Shown here: in pieces, positions 18,875 through 27,900 of the stretch | Layout of the letters: the number at the start of each line of letters is the position of its first letter | Numbering within the stretch: position 1 is the first letter of the stretch | The notes under the pieces: generated by a model | What the model was told of the DNA's origin: nothing | What the model saw: the letters and a program-made list of their open reading frames with translations, nothing else | Database searches by the model: none | Source of the DNA: Streptomyces olivochromogenes | GTDB lineage: Bacteria; Actinomycetota; Actinomycetes; Streptomycetales; Streptomycetaceae | Assembly (NCBI RefSeq): GCF_021538895.1 | Contig: NZ_JADDRL010000009.1 | Span: 62,001-126,000 of the forward strand | DNA length: 64,000 nt | Reading direction: 5' to 3' | Position numbers and translations under genes: made by a program

Positions 18875-19973
18875 CATTCTGCCGGCGCTGGAGCGCTGGT
18901 ACGCGGCCCGGATCCCGTTCGGCCTCGCCACGGTCGTCGCGGTCAGCCGCAGCGCGCCCCGCGGCCCCGGGGCCGCGATGGCGGTGGGTCCCGAGGACGA
19001 GGTCGTGGGGAGCGTGTCCGGGGGCTGTGTGGAGGGGGCGGTGTTCGAGCTCGCTCAGGAGGTCGTGGCGAGCGGCGAGCCACGGCTGGAGACCTTCGGG
19101 TACAGCGACGAGGACGCGTTCGCGGTCGGGCTGACCTGCGGCGGCGAGATCACCCTGCTGGTACGGCCCGTGACCCCCGCGTCGGACCCGGCGTTCAGCG
19201 AGGTCGCGGCGTCGGTCGCCGCGGGTGAGCCGGTGACCGTGGCCACGGTGGTGGACGGGCCGGCGCCGCGCGGGGCCACGCTGGCCGTGTGGCCGCGGAC
19301 GGTCACCGGCACGCTGGGCGCGACCGGGCTCGACGCGGCGGTCACCGCGGACGCGCGCGGCGAACTCGCCCTCGGCGCCACGGGCCTGAGGCACTACGGG
19401 CCGCACGGGGAGCGGCGCGAGGACGCCGTCACCGTGTTCCTGCAGTCCTTCGCGCCCCCGCCGCGCATGCTGGTCTTCGGCGCGATCGACTACGCGGCCG
19501 CGGTGGCCCGCATCGGCGACTTCCTCGGCTACCGGGTCACCGTGTGCGATGCCCGCCCGGTCTTCGCCACGCCCAAACGCTTCCCGGCGGCCGTTGAGGT
19601 CGTCGTCGACTGGCCGCACCGCTATCTGAGCGGCACGGACACCGACGAGCGCACGGTGATCTGCGTCCTGACCCACGACCCGAAGTTCGACGTGCCGCTG
19701 CTTCAGGAGGCGCTGCGCCGGCCGGCCGCCTACATCGGGGCGATGGGCAGCCGGCGCACCCACGACGAACGCCGCAAACGCCTGGCCGACGCCGGGCTCA
19801 CGGAGGCCGAACTGTCCCGGCTGCGCTCCCCGCTGGGCCTCGACCTCGGGGCCCGTACGCCCGAGGAGGTCGCCGTGTCCGTCGCCGCCGAGATCGTCGC
19901 GCTGCGGTGGGGCGGCAGCGGCGTGCCCCTGACCGCGACCGCCGGGGCCATCCACCCGCCGGGTGCCGTCTGA
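18867..19973 (+). CDS. XdhC/CoxI-family maturation protein
   Basis: A 368-residue protein with both XdhC parts. The N-terminal domain has Ser-Ala-Pro-Arg-Gly-Pro-Gly and Ser-Gly-Gly-Cys-Val-Glu-Gly. The C-terminal Rossmann domain has Val-Phe-Gly-Ala-Ile-Asp-Tyr and Tyr-Ile-Gly-Ala-Met-Gly-Ser-Arg-Arg. XdhC proteins bind molybdenum cofactor, help with its sulfuration and insert it into the apo-enzyme. The GTG at 18867 follows GGAGAGGAG and overlaps coxE. The symbol is left blank because coxF and coxI relatives are hard to tell apart by eye. Confidence 0.88.
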   Translation: MRDILPALERWYAARIPFGLATVVAVSRSAPRGPGAAMAVGPEDEVVGSVSGGCVEGAVFELAQEVVASGEPRLETFGYSDEDAFAVGLTCGGEITLLVRPVTPASDPAFSEVAASVAAGEPVTVATVVDGPAPRGATLAVWPRTVTGTLGATGLDAAVTADARGELALGATGLRHYGPHGERREDAVTVFLQSFAPPPRMLVFGAIDYAAAVARIGDFLGYRVTVCDARPVFATPKRFPAAVEVVVDWPHRYLSGTDTDERTVICVLTHDPKFDVPLLQEALRRPAAYIGAMGSRRTHDERRKRLADAGLTEAELSRLRSPLGLDLGARTPEEVAVSVAAEIVALRWGGSGVPLTATAGAIHPPGAV

Positions 19974-19989
19974 CTACGAGGAGGAAGTC

Positions 19990-20640
19990 ATGGAGCTGCA
20001 CCACGAGTTCACCGTCCCCGTCCCGGTCGACGACGCCTGGCACGCGCTCCTCGACATCGAGCGCGTGGCGCCGTGTCTGCCCGGGGCGTCGGTGGAGGAG
20101 TACGACGGCAAGACCGTGACCGGTTCGGTGAAGGTCAAGGTCGGCCCGGTCACCGTGACCTACCGGGGTACCGCGGTCTTCGAGGAGCAGGACGGGACGG
20201 CGCACCGGATGGTGCTGGTGGCGAGCGGCCGGGAGACACGGGGCCAGGGCACCGCCCGGGCCACGGTCACCGGCGAGCTGAGCGAGCGCGACGGCGGTAC
20301 GGCGGTGTCCGTACGGACCGATCTGACCGTGACCGGGCGTCCCGCGCAGTTCGGGCGCGGTGTGCTGGCGGAGGTCGGCGACCGGCTGGTGGGCCAGTTC
20401 GCGGCGTGCCTGGCCGAGCGGCTGAGCGAGCGGGAGCGGGCCACGGACGGGACGACGGAACCGTCCGCCCCGGCCGGGCCGGAGACGGAACCCGAGCCGC
20501 TCGACCTCTTCCGGACGGCCGGGGTGCCGGTCGCCAAGCGGGCGGCGGGCGTGCTGGCGGCGGTGGCCGTGGCGGCCGTGGTCGTCGAGGGCGTACGACG
20601 CCGGCGGCGCTCCCACCGCCCGGCGACGCGCCGCCGCTGA
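19990..20640 (+). CDS. coxG: CoxG-like SRPBCC protein with C-terminal membrane anchor
   Basis: A 216-residue protein. Residues 1-145 form a CoxG/SRPBCC lipid-binding-type fold, including Pro-Cys-Leu-Pro-Gly-Ala and Gly-Ser-Val-Lys-Val-Lys-Val-Gly-Pro-Val. An acidic Pro-rich linker is followed by a transmembrane helix (about 180-200) and an Arg-rich tail. CoxG recruits CO dehydrogenase to the cytoplasmic membrane and supports quinone delivery in mycobacteria and Oligotropha; the anchor here fits that role. The ATG follows GAGGAGGAAG. It is the last gene of the operon. Confidence 0.88.
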   Translation: MELHHEFTVPVPVDDAWHALLDIERVAPCLPGASVEEYDGKTVTGSVKVKVGPVTVTYRGTAVFEEQDGTAHRMVLVASGRETRGQGTARATVTGELSERDGGTAVSVRTDLTVTGRPAQFGRGVLAEVGDRLVGQFAACLAERLSERERATDGTTEPSAPAGPETEPEPLDLFRTAGVPVAKRAAGVLAAVAVAAVVVEGVRRRRRSHRPATRRR

Positions 20641-20652
20641 CCGAGCCCCTGA

Positions 20653-20692
20653 CGCCACCGTCACCGAAGGCCCGTCAGGACCGCCGGTGGCG
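20653..20692. terminator. Possible hairpin after the cox operon
   Basis: Complementary 8-bp arms CGCCACCG (20653-20660) and CGGTGGCG (20685-20692) lie between the end of coxG and the end of the convergent acetyltransferase gene. A competing 7-bp stem (CCTGACG / CGTCAGG) is also possible. The loop is long, so support is moderate. Confidence 0.4.
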
Positions 20693-20695
20693 CGA

Positions 20696-21283
20696 TCAGA
20701 CGTCGCCCCGGACGAGGGCGTGCAGGTGCTGGTCGTGCCGGCCGTCGGCGTGCTGGAGGGCCGCGCGCATGGTGCCCTCGAAGGAGTAGCCGGCCTTCTC
20801 GGCCACCCGGCAGGACGCGGGGTTGGCGACCGAGTGGCACAGCCGCAGCCGGTGCAGGCCGAGGTCGTCCAGGGCCCAGCGGCTCAGGCGCCGTGTCGCC
20901 TCGACGACGATGCCGCCGCCCCGGGCGGCGGGCAGCACCCAGTAGACGATCTCGGCGCTGCCGTCGGCGAGGTCGACGTCGTTCCACCCGATGAGGCCCA
21001 GCGCCTGTGCACCGGGCGGGGCGATGGCCCAGACCGCGCCCGTCTCGGCCCGCCAGCGCTCGTGCATGCGCGCGATCCTGCGGTGCGCGTCGGCGCGGTC
21101 CTCGACGGTGAAGAGGTTCCACCGGCGGATGTCGGGATCCTGTCCGGCGGCCATGAGGGCGTCCGCGTCGTCGGCGTGCCAGGGCCTCAGTTCCAGGCTG
21201 GCCGACAGCGGGAGTACGGGCTGGTCGGCGCCTGCCATGCGACCCGCGGGGACGGCGGGCGGTATGCCTGAGCTGGAGATCAT
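20696..21283 (-). CDS. GNAT-family N-acetyltransferase
   Basis: A 195-residue RimJ/RimL-type acetyltransferase. It opens with Leu-Glu-Leu-Arg-Pro-Trp and has a Tyr-Trp-Val-Leu-Pro-Ala-Ala-Arg-Gly-Gly-Gly-Ile acetyl-CoA loop and the Asn-Pro-Ala-Ser-Cys-Arg-Val-Ala-Glu-Lys-Ala-Gly-Tyr motif. It transfers an acetyl group to an amine of a protein or small molecule; the substrate is unknown. The first 25 residues are poorly conserved-looking, and an in-frame ATG at codon 16 is a possible start. It converges on the cox operon. Confidence 0.82.
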   Translation of the reverse strand: MISSSGIPPAVPAGRMAGADQPVLPLSASLELRPWHADDADALMAAGQDPDIRRWNLFTVEDRADAHRRIARMHERWRAETGAVWAIAPPGAQALGLIGWNDVDLADGSAEIVYWVLPAARGGGIVVEATRRLSRWALDDLGLHRLRLCHSVANPASCRVAEKAGYSFEGTMRAALQHADGRHDQHLHALVRGDV

Positions 21284-21307
21284 CTCGGCATGTTGCCACA
21301 GCCTTCG

Positions 21308-21808
21308 CTACGGCCGCGGCAGCCGGTGCGTCGTCACGTCCGTGAGCGCGCCGTCGGCGAGGGTCGCGGTCAGGTAGGTGCAGTGGGGCTGGCGCCTGCG
21401 GTCGGTCGGCGAGCCGGGGTTGAGCAGGCGCAGGCCTGTGGGGGTGGTCGTGTCCCAGGGGATGTGGCTGTGCCCGAAGACCAGGACGTCCAGGTCGGCG
21501 AAGCGGGCGGCGCAGCGGGCCTCGCGGCCCTCGGCGGGGCCGGTCTCGTGGACGACGCCGAAGCGCAGGCCGCCGAGTTCGGCGTACGCCACCTCGGGGA
21601 GCCGGGCGCGCAGCTCCGGTCCGTCGTTGTTGCCGTACACCCCGATCAGCCGGCGGCTGCGGCTCTCCAGCAGGTCGAGGGTGGCGGTGTCGACCCAGTC
21701 GCCGGCGTGGAACACCACGTCGGCGTGCGGGAGTTCGGCGAGCAGCTGGTCGGGGAGCCGCTTGGCCCGCTGGGGTACATGGGTGTCCGACACGAGGAGC
21801 AGACGCAT
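21308..21808 (-). CDS. YfcE/MJ0936-type metallophosphoesterase
   Basis: A 166-residue calcineurin-like phosphoesterase. Metal ligands are visible in order: Ser-Asp-Thr-His (residues 8-11), Gly-Asp-Trp-Val-Asp (about 37), Gly-Asn-Asn-Asp (about 60), His in Val-Val-His-Glu-Thr and Gly-His-Ser-His. Length is typical. It hydrolyses phosphodiesters; the natural substrate is unknown. It lies 24 nt upstream of the acetyltransferase gene on the same strand, so the two may be cotranscribed. Confidence 0.88.
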   Translation of the reverse strand: MRLLLVSDTHVPQRAKRLPDQLLAELPHADVVFHAGDWVDTATLDLLESRSRRLIGVYGNNDGPELRARLPEVAYAELGGLRFGVVHETGPAEGREARCAARFADLDVLVFGHSHIPWDTTTPTGLRLLNPGSPTDRRRQPHCTYLTATLADGALTDVTTHRLPRP

Positions 21809-21870
21809 GCGGCCAGCCTATGTCGGGGCGACGCCGGCCGCGGGGCGGCGACGCGGCGCCGGACACCGCG

Positions 21871-21899
21871 ACGGCCCGCCGGAACATCCGGAGGGCCGT
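21871..21899 (-). terminator. Hairpin at the end of the PKS-NRPS operon
   Basis: Nested stems ACGGCCC / GGGCCGT (7 bp) and CCGG / CCGG around a 5-nt loop lie 17 nt past the stop codon of the large NRPS gene, so the biosynthetic operon probably ends here. Confidence 0.65.
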
Positions 21900-21915
21900 G
21901 ACGGGGCGCGGTGGG

Positions 21916-24900
21916 TCAGTCCCGCAGGGCGGTGCGGACCTCGTGCGCCAGCAGTTCGACGTACCGCTCGGCCCAGCGCTCGATCGTCGCGCGGTCCCAC
22001 AGGTCGGTCGAGTACTCGATGTACCCGGCGAACACGTCACCCGCGGGCACCAGGCCGAGGCCGAACTCCCCGCGCGCGGCGGGAATGGCGAGGTCCTCGA
22101 TGGCGACGTCCAGGCCCGGCAGTTCGATGTCGGCCTGCACCGAGCTCTGGAAGTGGAAGCCGACGGGTATGCGGTCGGGCATGTCGCCGCCCTCCTCCCG
22201 CAGCATCGCGGCGAGTTCCCACATCGGCATGATGTGGTCGATGCCCCCGACCGCCGAGCGGCTGACCCGGTCGACCAGGGCGCCGAAGTCCGCGGCCTCA
22301 CCGGCCCGGACCCGCAGCGGGTACGAGGACGCCGTGCAGGCCACCAGCGACTCGAACTCACGGCGCTGCCGGTTCGCGTAGGGCACGTTGAGCAGGACGT
22401 CCGGCCGCCCGGACAACCCGCACAGCAGCTTCCCCACGGCCGCCGCGGTCACCGCGTAGGCCGTCGTGCCGCGCCGCCTGGCGAACCGCTCGACCTCCCC
22501 GCGCACATCCGCGGGGACGGTGAACAGCACCACGTCTCCCTGGCCGCTCAGCTCCTCGGGACGGGGCCGGTCGAGCGGTGTCTCCAGCCGGAACGGCGCC
22601 CCGGCCAGCTCGCGGCCCCAGTACGCCGCCTTCTTCCGCCGCTCCGCCTGCGACGGGGCGTTCTCCCGCTGCCAGTGGACGTACTCGGTGGGCTGCGGTG
22701 CCGGCTCCCGCAGGGCGTGGGGCGTGCCGGTCACGGCCGCCGCGTAGAGCGCCGCGAAGTCGTGCAGCAGGACGCTGACCGTCCAGCCGTCGCAGGTGGA
22801 GTGGTGCAGGACGAACAGCAGCACCCACTCCGACGCGCCGGTGCGCAGCAGCCGGAAGACCGGTTCCACCGCCTCGGTGAGGTCGTACGGGGTCTGCGCC
22901 ACCTCGGTGACGACGCGCTCCGCCTCCTGCGGGCGGCCGGTGAAGTCCTCGACGGGCAGGTCGACCGGCCGGGCCGGCAGCACCTCCTGCCACCACTCGT
23001 CGTCCGCTCCGGCGAACCGGGTGCGCAGCGCCTCGTGGCGTGCCACGAGCCCGGAGAGCGCGGTGCGCAGGGCGGTGACGTCCAGGTCGCCGGTGAGGGC
23101 GATCCGCATGGCCACGTTGAACACCTGCGGGACCCGATGGTGGCTGTGACCGGTGATGAACCCCTTCTGCTGGAGCGTGACCGGCGCCCGGCGGACCTCC
23201 TCGCCGTGCGGCCCGTCCTCCGGGCCGGCGAGGTGGTCGGCCATGGCCCGCAGGGTGGACTCCTCGTAGAAGAGGGTCATCGGGTAGTCGGCGCCGAAGG
23301 CCTCGCGGACCCGGTTGATCAGCCGGATCGCGGTGATCGAGTGTCCGCCCAGTGCGAAGAAGTCGGCGTCGGCGCCGATGGTGTCCGCCGGTACGCCGAA
23401 TTCGTCCGCCCACAGCTCCCGCAGCCGGGCCTCGGTGGCGGACCTCCCCGCACCCCGCGGAGCGTCGCCGCGAGGCGCGCCCTCGTGCGGCGCGCCGGCC
23501 TCCGTACGGGCGGCCCGGGCGACGGGTGGCGCGGTGATGTGCTCGGGGTCCGGCAGCGCGGTGCGGTCCACCTTGCCCGTTCCGGACAGGGGCAGCGCGT
23601 CCAGCACCGCCCAGGCCCGCGGGACGAGGTACTCCGGCAGCCGCGCGGTGAGTTCGTGGGTCAGCCGGTCCACGAAGGTCTGTCTGTCGGTCGTGCCGTC
23701 CCCGAGGGGTTCGGCCGGCACGACATGGGCGACGAGACGTGCCTCGCCCCGGGCGTCGCGACGCCCCAGCACGATCGCCTCGCGCACCCCGGGCAGGGCC
23801 GACAGCGCCCGGGTCACCTCCTCCGGCTCCACCCTGAAGCCCCGGATCTTGACCTGGTCGTCGGTGCGGCCGACGAACTCCAGGGTGCCCGTGCCGTTCC
23901 AGCGCACCAAATCGCCGGTGCGGTACAGCCGTTCGGCCGCGCCGCCCGCGAGCGGCATGCGCTGGAACCGCTCCCCGGTCGAACCGGGCCGGCGCAGATA
24001 GCCGTCGGACAGGCCCGGACCGCCGACGTACAACTCGCCCGTGGCGCCGACGGGCACCGGCGCGCCGTCCTCGTCGAGGACGTGGAGCCGGACGTTGTCG
24101 ACGGGGCGGCCGATCGGGATCGGCTCCACGCCGGTGCCCGGTTCGGCGGGCGGCACCGTGTGCGCGGTGCACAGCACGGTGACCTCCGTGGGCCCGTACA
24201 CATTGACCAGCTCGTACGGCGTGCCGGGCCGCGGGTGCGTGCGCAGCACGTCGCCGCCCACGACCAGGTGGCGCAGCGACGGCTGGTCGGCCACCGGCAG
24301 GTCCACGACGGCCTCGCCCAGGGCCGTGGGCAGGATCGAGAAGGCGACACGCTTGTTCGTGTACCAGCGGGCCAGCGTCAGGGCGTCGCGGCGCACCGCG
24401 TCGTCCGGTACGACCACGCAGGCGCCGGCGGCGAGCGCGGGCCACAGCTCCAGCACGGAGGCGTCGAAGCCCGGACTGCACACGAGGGCGCTGCGGTCGT
24501 CGGCGGTGAACGAGAACCGCCGGTGGTGCCACTGGCACACGTCGACGACGGCCCGGTGCGGCACGACGACGCCCTTCGGGGTGCCGGTGCTGCCGGAGGT
24601 GTAGATGACGTAGCAGGGCGACTCGGGGTCCGGCGCGTCGCCCGGCGCGGGCGCGGCGTCGGGCAGGTCGGCGAGGTCCAGCACGGTCGTGCCGTCGGGC
24701 ACGGCGGGCAGGTCCGTATGCGCACCGACGGTGACCAGGGTCCGGGCGCCGCTCTCCACGATCACGGCCTCCGCGCGCGGCCGGCCCAGGGAGGGGTCGA
24801 GCGGCACGTACGGGTGCCCCGCCTTGAGGACCCCGTACAGGGCGACCACGAGGTCCGGGGATCGGGGCAGCCAGACCGCGACCGGGCTGCCGGGGGTGGC

Positions 24901-27900
24901 GCCGCGTGCGCGCAGGGCTCGCGCCAGGCGTTCGGCGCGCTCCTCCAGTTCGCGGTACGTCAGTGAGGTGCCGGCACCTTCCACGGCGGGGCGGTCCGGG
25001 TCGGCCGCCGCGCGCCGGGCCACCAGCTCGGGGACGGTGACCGGTTCGACGGGACGGCTCGGGCCCTGCCGCCAGTCGGCCGGCACGGCGGTGCCGGCCG
25101 CCACCGGCGCGGCGGGCTCGGACAGCTCGACGGGCTTGGCCGGCACGGCCGGCTCGCTCGACGCGGCCAGTTCGGACAGCGGCGTCCTCGGGTCGCGCAC
25201 GGCCGCCCGCAGCAGGTCCCGGAAGGTCGCGAAGAACCGGTCGATCGTGTCGGCGTCGAACAGGTCGGTGCTGTACTCCAGTTGGCAGCGGATGCCGGTG
25301 GGCAGGTCCGTGAAGTAGACGCACAGGTCGGTGAGGGACTTCTCGGGCCCGAAGTCGAGCGGGGTGGCCCGGACCCCGGGCAGGTCGAAGTGGAACGCCT
25401 CGCCCTTCTCGTACTCCGCGATCACCTGGAACACCGGCGTGCGCGCGGTCGTCCGGCGCGGGGCGAGGTCGTGGACCACCGTCTCGAACGGGACGTCGGC
25501 GTGGTCGTAGGCGTCGAGGGCGACGGAGCGGACGCGGGCCAGCAGCGCGCCGAAGTCCGGGTCGCCGGACAGGTCGAGGCGCAGCGCGAGCGTGTTGAGG
25601 TAGAAGCCGATCACGTCGTCGGCATCCGGTGGCCGGTGCGAGGCGGGGGTGCCGATGACGAGGTCGTCCTGGCCGGTGGTGCGGTGCAGCGCGGCCGCGT
25701 ACCCGGCGAGGAGCGTCATGAACAGGGTGCTGCGCTGTCGGCGGCTCAACTCCCTGAGCTGATCGGAGAGTTCGCCGTCGAGGGTGTGGAACGCGGCCCG
25801 GCCGTGGGAGGTCATCGTCGCGGGCCGGGGGCGGTCGTGCGGCAGGGCCAGCACAGGCAGGTCGCCCTTGAGGGCCTCGCGCCAGTACGCCAGGTCGGCG
25901 GCGGCCTTCGGGCCGTCCTGGGCGGCGAGTTGGTCGCGGACGTGGTCGGCGTAGGTGCGGGTGAGGGCGGGGAGGACCGGGGTGGTGCCCTCGCGTTCGG
26001 CCCGGTAGAGCGCGGACAGGTCGCGGGAGAGGATCGTGGCGGACTCCGCGTCCGAGACGATGTGGTGCATCGACAGGACGAGTACGTGCCGTTCGTCGCC
26101 CTGCCGGACCAGCCGGGCGACCAGCAGCGGGCCGTCCGCCAGGTCGAAGCGGCGCTCGCTCTCGGCCGTGAGGACCTCGCGCAGCGCGGCCTCCCCGTCC
26201 GCGCGGTCGATCACCGCGAAGTCGGGATCGGCCGGGGGCAGCACGAACTGCCGTGGTTCGCCCGCGACTTCGCGGAACACCGTGCGCAGCCCGGCGTGCC
26301 GGGCGACCAGGGCGCGCAGCGCGGCGCGCAGGGCTTCCGGGTCCAGCGGGCCGTCGAGGCGGATCGCCTTGACCTCGTTGTAGCCGGTGTGGTCCGGGAA
26401 CATGCGCCGCACGAACCACAGCCGCTGCTGCCCCGGCGAGAGCGGAACGCCGGGGTCGTCCGCCTGCCGCTCGGGCCGGGCCGTGCGCGTCGGCCGCCGC
26501 TCCTGGTGGTGTTGACGCAGCCCGTCGAGGTGGAGCAGGCCGGCGCGCAGGGCGTCGGGCGCCACGCCGAAGTCGACCAGCGAGACGATCTCGTCCGCGC
26601 CCGCCGCCGTGACCGCCTCCACCACCGGGGAGACGGTGTCGACCGTGCCGATGAGAGCGCGCTGGTCACAGTAGCGGTCGTAGGCACGGCGGAACAGCGT
26701 GTCGAGGTCGTCCTCGCTGAGCCTGGACAGGTCGACGTTGTAGCCCAGGCTGTTGGTGATGTTGCCGAAGAGCGACAGGGACGCGCGCATGTAGCGGGCC
26801 AGCGGCTCGTACGCCTCGGCGCGTGCCGTCCGGTGGTCCGGTCCGAGATAGGTGTGCAGCAGTACGGCGACCCGGCCGGCGTCGGGGTCGAGGCCGTGCT
26901 CGGCGCGGGTGCGGCGGTAGCGGGCGACGTTCTCCGCGAGCTGCTCGACGCTCTGCGCCATCAGGTTGGTGACCACGCCCAGGTCGTGGCGTGCGGCCAG
27001 TTCGTAGGAGGCGGGGTTGCCGACGACCGCCGTGTACATCGGCGGGGTGTCCTGCACGGGCCGGGGGAACAGCCGTACGTCGGCCTCGCCGTCGCCGCTC
27101 GCGCGGCGCAGCGCGTCCCCGCGCCACAGCCGCCGCACGTCCTCCAGCTGCTCGTACATCAGCTCCTTGTGGCGGCCGAAGCGGTCCGGGAAGAACACGA
27201 AGTCGTTGGCGTGCCAGCCGCTCGCGCAGCCGATGCCGATGCGGCCGCCGGAGAGGTTGTCGACCATCGACCACTCCTCCGCGACCCGGATCGGGTCGTG
27301 GAGCGGCAGCACGACCGACCCCGCGTTCAGCCGGATCCGCCGTGTCTCACGGGCGAGGGCGGAGGCGAGCACGGCGGGGTTCGGGAAGAGCCCGCCGAAG
27401 GAGTGGAAGTGCCGCTCGGGCATCCACAGCGCGTGGAACCCGTGCGCATCGGCGAACCGGGCGGTCTCCATGAGCAGTTCGTATCCACCGGCGTGCCCGG
27501 GTCCGGTGTCCGGATAGTCACCGAAGAAGTAGACGCTGAAGTCGGGCGCCTTGTGGAGGGTTCGGGGCCGGACCGGGGCGGGGGCGGACGCTACCGATGC
27601 CAGGCCGGCCTCGGCCGGGGCCCGGGACGGCGCCTGGGCCGGGGTCGGGATCGGAGCGTCGGAGGAACGAGCCGGTGCGTGTGCGCGGCTGGCCACCGTG
27701 TTCCAGGCCATCCGGGGCATGGGCGCCGGGGCGTTGGCGGCGGGCACCGCCGACGGGGCGAACTCCGACGCGGGGGGCGTCGCGGCCGGAGCGGGCGCGG
27801 GAGCCGAAGCCTGTGCCGACACGTGAACCCCATTGGCCCGTGCGGAGGCGGGAGCGGCAGCCGGCGTGTCAGCCCCGTTGGCCTGGGCGAGCCCGGGAGT

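Noticed and set aside
22000..23190. C-terminal epimerisation domain in the NRPS
   Set aside because: The His-His-Ser-Thr-Cys-Asp-Gly motif and its surroundings read better as a condensation domain; I saw no typical E-domain motifs.
27551..27833. Small open frames on the plus strand over the NRPS linker
   Set aside because: They are shadows of the Ala/Pro-rich linker and have no ribosome site or domain.
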